Positions 12,196 through 24,900 of a DNA stretch of 64,000 bases are shown here, piece after piece (position 1 is the stretch's first letter; each line of letters opens with the position of its first letter). This DNA comes from Branchiostoma floridae (lineage: Eukaryota > Chordata > Leptocardii > Amphioxiformes > Branchiostomatidae). Location of the stretch: positions 4,630,770 through 4,694,769 of the forward strand of contig NC_049981.1 in assembly GCF_000003815.2 (NCBI RefSeq), given 5' to 3'. The notes under the pieces are model-generated. The model was given only the letters and a program-made list of their open reading frames with translations. It made no database searches and was not told the DNA's origin. Position numbers and translations under genes: made by a program.

Positions 12196-12285
<90 letters not shown>

Positions 12286-12286
12286 A
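12177..12286 (+). repeat. (CA)n microsatellite
   Basis: A nearly pure CA tract of about 110 bp lies 120 bp upstream of the first supported exon of the mosaic gene. Confidence 0.95.
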
Positions 12287-12405
12287 TGCACTTGTAGCCA
12301 TAGTTAGCATTCAATAGTTAGCAAACTTTGAAGGTGTGGAAATTTGTCTGAAGATGTGAAAGCAAATTAGTGACTTTTGTTTGAAGTACATACTACCATC
12401 CACAG

Positions 12406-13708
12406 GCGCCTGTCCGGAAAACTATGAACTTGCGCTGGAGAACGGACCGTGCCTGCGGTTCTCTGATGACCGTATAACCTACCAGGAGGCCAACCAGACC
12501 TGCCACGATGAAGCAGCTCGTCTGGTGGTCATCAAATCCGCCGAACTCAACACATTCATCGTCAACCGCATCAACACCACCTACGCCTTTAACACCTGGA
12601 TCGGACTGGATGATCTGACACCACCTGAAGTAAGCTTGTATACGTGGTGTCTATGTCCGTTTTTTTGCCTTACAAACGCTAATTCAGAGCTTACGTGTGC
12701 AGATTTTGGGGTTTGGGCCTGGTTTCGATAGAAAGTACAAGTTTTGCATTGCATGAAGCAATTTAGAACGCTGAGGTGCACTCTCACTACCGTTGCGCCA
12801 CTTCAGGGTTCGAAAGATACTCAACGAATTTCAGAGATAACGAACGAATTTTCTTACTTTTTGTGTTTTGGGACGTCTTATGAGAAATACGTATTACGCA
12901 GCATCTAAATTATGCTGGGTGACCTCGACTAACCTACATAGACCAGCTTGCTCGTGATGTGGGGTTGCGGGCCAAGGACTTAAAGAACGATTTTGGGGAC
13001 AGAGCAACTCTGAAGAGAGCGAATGGACCTGGTCCGGCCAAGCCGATCGCGACGGTGATGATGTAGTAATAAAAAAAAAAAAAAATCGGAGAAAATAATA
13101 AAAAAAGTGACTCAGTGAACGAACTCCGCAGTGACCCAAGCTTGCCGCAAGTGCAGTGAGAGTACACCTTTAGTTAGACATGCGATCATTGAGACCACTT
13201 CTTATGCTTATTCGTTAAGACTTACCTCACTCGTTAATACCCCCCTTTCCAATAGGACGGCGCTCTCGCTGCGCTCTTACTGTGACCTAAAACAAATATG
13301 TGTAAACTTCGATTTCATATTGGGCATATTATAAATTTAAAAAAAATTGTAAAAGTGTCGCTGAAAAGACAACAAAATACACAACGCGTAAAAAATTCGT
13401 TTTTTTTTCTTAACAACTCGTGGAGAGATCTGTCAAATCGTGATCGCCGCCTTAGTGTAAAGGGTGTGTAACTAATGCAAGTTGTTGTAAATTTCGCTAT
13501 ATTTGCACCTAAGATAATATGTAACCAATTTGATAGGACCAGTATCAATGGAGTGACGGCAGCGTGTTAGGCGTGGGAGACTTCCAGGACTTTCCTCCAG
13601 GCCAACCTGACACATTTTTGGGGAGAAAAATGTGGCGAGATCCGTCCGGAGTGGAATTACAAGTGGAACAACTGGCAATGCATACCCAGAACTACGTTTG
13701 TGAGAAAG
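12406..13708 (+). CDS. Exons 1-2: C-type lectin domain 1, second half apparently frameshifted
   Basis: Exons 12406-12629 and 13543-13708. Exon 1 encodes a typical lectin start (ACPENYEL, FSDDRITYQEANQTC, LVVIKSAELN, WIGLDDL). Exon 2 starts YQWSDGS and reaches PPGQPD, a QPD-type sugar-binding motif. After that the annotated frame loses the lectin pattern (no Cys, no WND). The +2 frame instead reads CGEIRPEWNYKWNNWQC, which fits the end of the fold, and the original frame then resumes at NYVCEK. The simplest reading is two compensating indels, real or from sequencing. The original frame has no stop, so a degraded protein could still be made. A partial copy of the exon end sits at 13932-14036. 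Confidence 0.8.
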
Positions 13709-16700
13709 GTACGTTTCAAAAACTTAGTTTCCGGTACACTTTCAGCCATTCAGCCAATCACAACGAAAGAAAGGTCTGTTAAATTTGCACGTTTACTTTT
13801 CTATTTTCAAGTTTACTTTTCTATTTCTTCTTTTTTCAACCATTTGATCAGGTGTGTTAAAAGTTTTCATATTTCTTTGGAAAAATATTGTGGAATTTGG
13901 CTCAAGCAAATACCAACAATGATATTGATATCCAGAACTACATTTAAGAGAAAGGTACGTTTCAACAACTTAGTTTCCGGTACACTTTCAACCAATCACA
14001 ACGAAAAAAAAGGTCTGTTAAATTTGTACAAAATAGTTAATCCTAAAGTTTACCCTTCTATTTCTTCTTCTATGTATTGAAAGTTTTCATTTTTTTTAAA
14101 TATTGTGGAATTTGGCTTAAGCAAAGTCCAGCAATGATATTAATATCCTGCCATTGATTATGATGATCATCATACATTTCAGAAGCCCAAGTGTGTCTTC
14201 ATCCCCTCGGGATGCAGTCTGGTTTCATACCTAATGCGAGAATCATTGCACCCACCTACGTCCTTAACGGCGAACCCTTCCGTGGGCGGTTAAACAGTAC
14301 TGCTGGTTTGGGGGCCTGGGTACCTGAGGAAACCTACCCCAACCTATGGTTGCAGGTATGCATCAAAACGTGTCACAATCTTTCTATTTTAGCTCTCCAA
14401 ATCCTTCTCTGTATGAAGGCAAAGCTTACCGTGCTTATGCTTAAAATGTTAAGGTTAGATATCCAGGTTTAAGGATACCCCAGGTATCTTCTTATCGTGA
14501 CTACGTCTTCAATTGAAGTATCTTAATTTGTGCTCATCTTACAAACATATCAGTTTGAAAGATATTGGGGAAATCCACATTCTGGTCTAGTCATTGACAA
14601 AAGGCAACTTTTTATTCACAAAATCAGCAAATGTACATTAGGTAGGTGTAGCATCACGTGCCTCTTCCTTATTGCGGGTAAAGTTTGTTTCTTCATCTAA
14701 AGACAATCATATACAAAGACATAAACACTACAACTAGTTTTGCAAGAAAAGTACTAGTAAATTTTGTGGTTCATTACCCATGCGAAGATCAGGAGGATAT
14801 GCATGTGAATACATTGCATGGATTTCTAACATCGCGCTATGTTTTATGTTATATGTGTGTTATATGTGTACCTATTACATTTCTCTATGAAATCTGTTAC
14901 ATATGACCGTTGTCTTCTAGGTCGATTTAGGAGAAATAAGGCAGGTCACAGGCACCAAAATCCAGGGTCGCCACGGTACTGACCAGTGGGTGACCTCCTT
15001 CAAACTCCAGTACAGTAACGACGGAGCAAGTTGGACGGCATATGCGGACAGCAATGGCGTAGATGTGGTATTCAAAACCAACAGATATATTTTATTTTGA
15101 TTTGATTTGATTCATAAACAAAGCAGTTCGTTATTCAAATAGCTCTAGGACATTGTCTTCCAATCTATAGTCGACTTCCTCTACCAGAATGCGTTTATTT
15201 GCATGAACAATTATTGATTATCACACTATTAGAGTGTATCTTGAAATAAATGTGGGTTAACGCTAAAATTGCACGGTTTTGAAGGGAGAGTAGACTACGA
15301 GAAAAACGAAGCGGGTTTTTATACAATAATAACCTAATATTTAGGGCTAGATTTTAGACAAGCATCAGTAAGACTGTTTAAAAAATGTAAAACATTCCTT
15401 GTCAATATTGTTATTTTCCGATATCAGACTACGCCATTATTCTGTTTTTTGGTAGTTTATATTATTAATTTTCTTTTGCAGACTTTTCCAGGTAGCGTTG
15501 ACAGGGAAACGCCTGTAACCAACCTACTGGGCAACCCCATAGACACCCGATATGTGAGATTCGTGGCCCGTACAGCTCGGAACTTCATCAGCATGCGAGT
15601 TGAGCTACTTGGCTGCAACAGTAAGATTGTTTGTATTGCAAATATCAAAATACGGTGTATTAGTAGAGTCTTCTGTATCCTTCCGATGATTCGTTTTTAC
15701 ATTGATGATCTTTATTTGCATGTTCCTGCCCATGCGGGCTATATGCAGCAAATCCCATGATGGGATACTAAAGACTAAGTACTATTACACGTAGTATTAC
15801 AATAGAATAAACAATACATCTGGAGCTATGCTATCACTATATCTAACGCATACACGCCTCTTCTTAAGATCTTAAAATATGTGTATACGAACTCACAGAG
15901 TTTTTGTTGTACAGTGTTGTGTATGCTTTTCATTATACGTACGAACAGGTTGTCATTATTACAACTTATACTGAACCGGTTGTCATTTATACAACGTATA
16001 CTGACAGGGGCTTAAAGTAAGGGGAACAGATATTACTATCATAATATTAAGGTTCTATCATTTATGAATATGGCTGCTTAAACAGCACATAATGTTCTAA
16101 ATTGACTTTTGGTTAGATAGTAAGTTGAAATTTACCAATTATCTTTGACAGACACTCCCGGTCATTGCCAGCCTGATCCGTGCGTCCACGGGACCTGCAG
16201 AAGTGGTGAAAACAGCTTCATCTGTGACTGTGACGATGGGTACGAAGGAGAAACTTGTGAAACAGCCATTGGTAAATGCAGAACTTGTTCATTAAGCTAT
16301 TTCTTTTGCAATACTTGGTGGAAGGGCAGTTGAACCCAGTAAATATACTAGTCACATAAAACCAAAGTTTATAGATTATATATTATGTTGATGGACTTTA
16401 CAAACCAGCCAAACACTGAATACTAACTCAAATTATTTTATTGTTCTTTACCATGATGGTGGTAAGAACAATAACAACCACTAAGGAGACAATGTAATAC
16501 AAAATATCCATTTTTTCAGTCTGTCGTGTTCCGCTGGGGATGGAGTCAGGTTTCATACCTGATGGGAGAATCACTGCGCCCTCGTACACCACTGGCAGTG
16601 AGCCCTACCGCGGTCGTTTAAACGGCGTTGCAGGGGTAGGCGCCTGGGCACCCGCAGAAAACTACCCAAACCTGTGGTTGCAGGTGGGCATCAAACTTTG

Positions 16701-19700
16701 TAGATTGATGAAACAGGACATTATTTACTGACGTAAACCGTTGTATTGGCTAATTGGAGTGGGTCATCTCAAGTAAGACGTACACATCTATGCCACAATG
16801 TCAGAAAGGACGCTGGTTTTGCATATTTTCCATATGGAAACTTTATTTATCTATACAGTCATAGATTGCCAATGTGAATTCCTCGGTTTTTTGCGGCTGG
16901 ATCGTGTACAAATACCAGGTGAAAGGTGCCCTGAGTAGCTTAGTCAATCACAATGGAGTAAATATAAGCACTATGACTAAATGCACTACGTGACCTTGCT
17001 TCACTTCTTATGTCTGACCTTGTCCATAGCTCTAGAACATTTCTCCTTGTCACAAAGGTATTGCTAAATTTTAGATTCCTAACATTGAATTTTTGAACTG
17101 CAGGGGCTTTTTAGCAAAACATTCCAAAGAAGATAACTTAAGAAAGAAACGACGGATATTCATCATCTTTTGGCATGCAGTTAGCTCTACAAAAGCTCTA
17201 AATATTTCTTGGAGGTATGAGGTCGCCAGACTCTAGTTATGTACTAAATCTTGTTTATCCTTTTGTATTTTTCTATAGGACTTGAGTGAAAATTATTGGA
17301 TAAACAAATACTTGCGTAAAAGAATACATCCCAGGCGTGCCGCGGGTCGGATCACCCCCGGCCTTCGGCCGTCGTGCGATCCGACCCGCGGTCGGGCTGG
17401 TACCTCGGCTGATACGGAATGCACCGTGTTGTATTCTATATTTCTCAGATTGACTTGGGAGAAACCAGACGCGTCACAGGCACCATTACCCAGGGGCGCC
17501 ACAGTACCACTTCGTGGGTGACCTCTTTCAGGTTCTGGTACAGCACAGACGGAACTGCCTGGACGGCATATGCGGACAGTGATGGCGTCGAGAAAGTAAA
17601 TTTTACAATTCAATTGCAAAACATAGCTTCAATTGGTCATGGTAAAGTAACCCTGTTCTTAAATGTGAATTGGGAGTCTGGAAGTAGGTTATAACTGTCA
17701 CAGGCCACAGTGTTGAACCAGTGACCAGATTATTTTATCAACCAATGTGTTGATCTTCTTTTAAGTATTGCTGGTGGCCATACTATCGGTGTATCCAACA
17801 GTGTAAAACGGAAACATTACAAGCATTCATTGGATTTTAGTATAGCATTAGTAAAAACTGTACGTGCTACAACTAGTTAAGGTTAATATATTTTTTTTTT
17901 CTTTTTGCATCTGGCGGACTCGTCATAGCAGTGAATGTGTTGTGTAATTGTAGAAAATTGAACGTATGTTAGTTAGTAATGAAAAACTGTACACCATACC
18001 AACAGGTATCATATGTGCTCAAACTATCGTCTTACTTGACAGATCTTCATAGGTAACGCTGACAGGAACACTCATAAAACCAACCTGCTGGACAATCCCA
18101 TTGATACCCGTTACGTGCGAATTTTGGCCCGTTCTGCTCGGAACTGGATCGGCATGCGAGTTGAGCTACTTGGGTGCAGCAGTAAGTTTTTTTTCTATTT
18201 TATTGCAAATATCGAAAGTTGGTATATTTGTAAGGTCTTCTGTATCTTTCTGGTTTTTTTTCATTATCAAGAACATGTTCTGTATATATATTGCATAGTA
18301 GATTGGACCAATCATTCCTCAGCTAACCGATATGTATCACTCCTCACGCAGTCATCCCTAAGACATCTGGAGCCTCATAAGTTCTTAAACTGAAACAATG
18401 CGGCTCCAAACGTCTTACTGAGGGATGGTTGCGGCAGATGATGGTTAACGAATTTCAGAGATAAAAAGTGAATTTTCTTAATTTTTTGTGTATTTGTCGT
18501 CTTCTAAGTCATACTTTAACGTATTACACGATATTTAAGTTGAAAAAAAAATCGGAGAAAATAACAAAACAGTGACGAAGTGAACGAACCCCGCAGTGAC
18601 GCAAGCTTGACGCAAGCGCAGTGAGAGTGCACCTTAGCGTAACGATTCCTATAATCATTAAGAGAATTGTTGAGATAGTACATAATGTTACCGTTGTAAT
18701 TTGGTTAGTTAATAAGTTACAATTTTAACAGACACTCCGGGCCATTGCCAGCCTGACCCGTGCGTCCATGGGACCTGCAGAAGTGGTGAAAACAGCTTCA
18801 TCTGTGACTGTGATGATGGGTATGAGGGAGACACTTGTGAAACTGCCATCGGTATGTAATGTAATGTAGTGTCATGTGAACAATATTTCACACTTTCTTC
18901 CGGTGATTTCCATCTGCCAAGAAAACGGCAATTACTGACATGTATGGCTGATACAAGGCGGAAGTTCGCCAGTCCTCCCTGGTGTCACGCCAAATCCCGG
19001 TAATCGGTGGCCTTAATATGGTTAAATCATAGTATCTATTGAAAACAACACGATCTAATATAGTGAGATGTCTCATTGCGGTGTTGTACTTAAAAACGGT
19101 TTCCATTGATGTCGTGAGATCACCCTACAAGGTTTTAAATCTTCAAGTATATGAATCCTCACATCATATCATCATTTAGTTATCTCTAAGTTTGCGTTAA
19201 GGCTGGCTATTCATGACATATCATATTGTACATAAAGAGCACGTATAAGGCATATGAAATTTAAGTTCCAATTGTTCACGTTGAATCAACAGTAGCTAAT
19301 ACATCACAGATGTAGCCAATACATCAGCGACTTTAGAGATGTTTTGGGTTTATTGCTCTCGTATTTTGCCGTTTTCTTATCGCCATTCATCATCATCACC
19401 ATTGTTATGGTAAAAAAAAAATTCTGCCTAGAAAACTATCTTTTCAGACTATCAAAAGCCGACTTCAACATGTTTTTTTTCTATTTCCAGTCTGTCGTGA
19501 TCCGCTAGGGATGGAGTCCGGGCTAATACCCGATGGGAGAATCACCGCATCCTCGAACAACGATGGCAGTGAGCCCTTTCGTGCTCGGTTAAACGGCGGG
19601 GGTTTCTGGTCACCCACAATAGCCGACCGAGAAAGATGGCTTCAGGTCGGTAACCTGAAATTGCATAGTTATATATGCATAGTTACTAGTATATATGCAA

Positions 19701-21886
19701 TTATCGTTTTGGACACTTGGGAAATAATCAATTTTCTCTTAATCGTAAGGATGATGATATAAAATTTCATGGGGTCGAAATTATTGTTTTCCGTTTGTTT
19801 ATCAGTGCTTGGCATTCATTTGATATCCATATGCCATTCATGTTTACCGTAGAGTGTTAGTTGAAGAAATTTGAAGTTATCAATGTACACAATGTAACGA
19901 TAATGTAAGCTCTATTTGCATAGTTGATGAACTGCAATAAAACAACACATACGAGGAGTTCTATGGGAGGCTCTTTCTATATTTGCACTTCTTACGTTTT
20001 TATCCGCATTTAATATCAGTTGTTTACTGTCCTGTAGGTTGATTTATCAATAATAACGCGAGTCACAGGCATCATTATCCAAGGTAACCCCACTGGTGGC
20101 ACGTGGGTGACCCTTTTCAGGCTCCAGTACAGTACTGACGGAACAACTTGGACCACATATGTGGACAGCGATGGCTTACAGAAGGTATTTACGATATGCA
20201 CATATCTTATTATTATTCATTTATTAAACTACTGCTAATTATCATGACAGCATTGAACGCCACAGCTTTCCTTTTCGTCTCCGTGCGAAGCAAGAGGAGT
20301 CGTAACACAGAACAAGCATAGAGTAACGAATACATTGTAGATTACATTTAGTAAACACGTATATGTAAAAAAAAGCTTACATCGTTGTGAATATCGCCTG
20401 TGTCTGACGGAATGGCAGAGATACAAAGTTAAATGTGTGTTAAGTAGCGATAAGAACTGAATAGATAAAGTATATACGTATAGCATACATTTATTCAATT
20501 GACTTATATGCCCTACCAGAACCACTATAGTGGCCTTTAATTACGTTATAGTCCTGCATTGCCTTATCCATGTCGTTAGACATTAATCTATCATACCAAA
20601 TCAAAAATGCACTAATCCATATTATCGTTTTATTTTACAGACCTTTCAAGGTAGCGCTGACAGAAACACCCCTATAACCAACATACTGGAAAACCCCATT
20701 GATACCCGTTATGTACGTATCTTGGCCGTCCACCCGCGTAACTGGTACGCAATGAGGATCGAGCTTCTGGGATGTAAAGGTAGGTTTCTCTCTCTCCCAA
20801 ATAAATGATTTGATCTTGAAATGATGACTGATAGGACTATTTAATTATCATACACTACATAATAGGTGTACACAGTTCAGCTTTGGTTTATCTGAACACA
20901 ACAAAGATGAAAACAACAGTCACTACACTAAAAAAATCATTGTCATTCTTTCTGGGAGAGCTTGAAAATACTTGTAGGTGATGAAGGTTCTTCTCGTTGA
21001 TAAGACTTTCAAAATAATCTTTGTTCCAGGATCAGTTGAGCAGACAACTGCTCGATAGTTATATTTAAGTTTAAAAAATCATATTGCTATTTAGGCATTA
21101 CCATAACATCACCAGGTAGCTTTTCATTAGCCAAAAAAGGATTGTCCAACAAATCACGCAAAGCCATACACAGATAGAAATGCAAAACTCGTTCTTCAGG
21201 TTCACCTGATAGCCTTCGGAGGATATCTGACTCCTGTGTCAAACCCATCATGTTAATATATGGATGTGAAATCGGGCTATTTCATACGAATTTCAATACT
21301 GTTAGGATAGCCCCTGAGGCGTCGCCAAAATGACATAACATTTGGTAACTTCTCACAGAATGGCTGGAAGTATTTTCAACCGTAAAAGGAACGGGACAGC
21401 GCGTTTATGACGCCTGGAGTGCGGGTCCTGGTCAACAAGTTCTCCATAACAAGTGCCCAGTTGTGGAGAAGTGGGGATCGCTTAACATTCAACGGGTAAG
21501 ATTCTACTAAACTCATGCATGTGGTTGTAAATTTTTCTCTTGATTGTTGCATGTTAGCAGTGGGGTTGTATGGCGTAACTGGATTCGAATCATGCCATGC
21601 TACCGATCTTGTGCTATTGGGAAATGCACTTTACACGACTGTCCTCACTTCACTCAGATTGCGTAGGTAAAATGGGGATGGGCTCTTCCTTACAATACCG
21701 GCGTGCAATAGACACAGTGGGTAAAGAGCCAGTAACCCTTCACCCTCAAGAAGGCTACGTTACTCATATCTATCTTTTCGTTATAGCCGCATTACTATAC
21801 TTCCGTAAACAGTCAATCATCAATACTTCTATCGTGCACATGTCTTTTTAAATTATTAATAATAATAATGGCAATGATGATGATGT

Positions 21887-21917
<31 letters not shown>

Positions 21918-24900
21918 AATAATAATAATAATAATAATAATAATAGTAGTAGTAGTAATCTTTATTGCATGATTGATATAACACATGGATTAACTTTAGT
22001 GTAGGGCTTGTAAATTTGAGTTGTGACAAATATGAAACAGGCTTTGATCAAAGTCAGAATTTACTGGGCATTTGTCAACTAAAAGAGTCTTTTCGAGAAG
22101 CAAAGGACTTACAATTGCCTTATTTCGCAGGTGAAGGTTGTGTTAGAGAATTCGTCCGGAAATGCTGAGCTGATCTTTAACGGGACGAACACCGACAAGT
22201 TCAACTGGTTCTCCAAATCTAACCTGCTGTCATCTCCTTGGTCAGACATCTATACAGAGACACAAAACGTCTTCTCAATCCAGGGGATCCAACATTCGAA
22301 CATCGGAATAAGGTAAATCCTGCGAACAAAAAATGTAAAAAAAAAAAAATCACACAAAGGCTTCTCTACAAGAAAATATCCTATTCAAATATAAAATAGA
22401 ATTCACACAGAAACGAAACTAATAGAGTGGTTTTTGTCACATGGCTATCTTTATCGACGTTTCAGGTCTAGATCTTTCTACATCAATCGCAATTGGGGAG
22501 GCTGTGACAATGACGAGGGCTGGCTTCTAGTGGCAGACCTAGGTCAGCACGGAGGCTGCCCATGGGAGATAGTTCCTGATGACCAGCTGCCCTACATCCT
22601 ATTTTCTCAAAATGAATACGTCGTTAACTTTCATAACGGTGCGTCCACTAGTTAATGACTATACCTATTTATCCCTGTGGGCGCAGTCTTGCTGCCTTTT
22701 TCTTTTGCGGTTTTGCCTTTTGAATAACAGTTACTTTGCGTTGCCTCTTTGGAACAATATACTGCGCATAAAGGGCTTTATCTGTCAGTGAATATTTTTA
22801 GATGCATATACCAAATAGATTGTGTAATGTGTAAAATTCATTTATTTATCTTTTTTTTGCAGGAGAAAATGTTGGCACAGCCGAACGGATGGTCATCTAC
22901 ATCGACACTCCCGGAAACGTGCTGTGCTCCTGCAGTGGTGACCAACATTTAAGTGAAGACGGAACCTCGTGTGTAGGTGTGTGTTATCACTACCAAGTGT
23001 GATACCAAGATGATAAGTGTCATATATTTGTACAAGCAAACTGAAAAACCAGGCTTTGTTGGAGAAACAACTAACACATCACCATGAGAGACGGATGCAT
23101 CTTTTCCAATTAGCTGTAAAGCTGCACTCTCACTTCACTTGGGTCAAACTTGCAGCACTGCGGGGTTAGGGTTATTGTTACGTACAAACTCAAAGGTTTT
23201 GAACCGGTTGCATGATTTTGACCAAGTCTTTACCTGCGTGTTTAAGTTTGTTTTGATCATGACGAATCACACACCGCCGTTTGTCATGCATGTGTGAGCT
23301 GTGCTCATTTATAACACATTAAGTCCATTTGTCTCATTTCAAATGACCTGTAGTTTGCAAATAACCACATGTTACTATTATGTCTATATACATATGCGCT
23401 TAAGGGCTTCGTCAAGATGACTTTCGGTGCCTACGGTTCCACTACATTCAAAACAAACATACATTTATTTTCTTCCAGACTGTCAGGTTCCACTTGGAGT
23501 GGAATCCGGTGCCATACCGGACAGCAGCATCACTGCATCCACGTCCTGGCCTGGTTTTCTGCCCGAACACGGACGCCTGAATGGAGTTGCTGGCAATGGT
23601 GCTTGGGCCGTCGGGACAAAGACACTCGGACAATGGTTGCAGGTAGGTCCTGTTAGCTTTCTATTCATCGCAAAACTCATGTTGACGCCACTGTTGTAAA
23701 ATAAAACAAAATATTCCATTGCATGCTTTGAATAGCGCATGTTTGGAACTAAAGCAGTCTGTGGTAGTTGAAAAAGTATTTGTTGAAAACATGTTTGCTT
23801 ATTTAAAACAAATATGGCCGCTTATCCAAAATACATATGTACCTTCTTTAGTTCATAAGTACCTGATTTTTCAACTCCGCCTGAAATGATAACCTGAAAT
23901 TCAACTGATTTTAGCTATCAGCTTGTTCTGTCAACTGTGTCCAGTTATATCATATCTGCACGAATGCACTTTATATTTGTTACATTATAGCAAAACTATT
24001 CTGCTTTTAAGGTGGATTTGGGAGAGATAAAGCGCGTCACGGGTACGGTTATTCAGGGGCGCCACACAACCGACCATGGGGAACAGTATGTGACGTCCTA
24101 CAAACTCCATTACAGTGCTAATGGGAACAGTTGGATGGTATATACCAGGAGCGATGGCTCAGACAAGGTAGCGTCGATACAAGTATAATATATTTGTCCC
24201 GCAGTCTTTACGGGTATCCTTCTGTCGGTCATGTCCCTTTCAAAGTGCCACACTTCCACTTTATTTGTTTTACCAGGAGCGCACACTGCTCCAGCTCTTA
24301 TATCTCTCGTTCCAAGGCAAATATCGTCTCACAACACTCTCTATTCATCACGTCTGTTTGCTCAAGAACACGTCTAGTTATTACACACCTACATGTATAA
24401 TCATGGAACGCTTTAAGCTTAAGTTCAATTATTGCTGTTCGTTGTTTATGAAGTGCAAAAAAATACCGACGTTGTTTGACACATTGAAGAAGGCTTAATC
24501 ATGAATCATCCGTTTATCTTGCAGGTTTTTACAGGCAACACAGACATAAACACACCAGTGACAAACCTCCTTGACAACCATGTTGATGCCCGCTATGTGC
24601 GATTCGTGGTTATGTCTTGGAATGATCACATCAGCATGAGGGTAGACGTTCTTGGATGCAGCCCTAGTAAGTGTTTGCTGTTACATTGGGCAGAGTTTAG
24701 TTCACTTATTACACTTTGATTATTGTTAGTCTAATTGTTAAAACTATACAGTTCCAGGTCTCGCAGGGCTGACCCTGGATGATGTCGGAATGGGTGAGCT
24801 TTCCGTGTCTTGGACAGTCGTGGGGAGTCTTCCTATCTCGCGCTACAGGCTCCGGTACCAGCCGGCAGACGGGTCGGGCTCGTACCAGGACCTCTCCCCC

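Noticed and set aside
12581-13167. Minus-strand frames over lectin exon 1 and the split MITE
   Set aside because: Shadows of the plus-strand exon, the LINE piece and the MITE. None has a domain.
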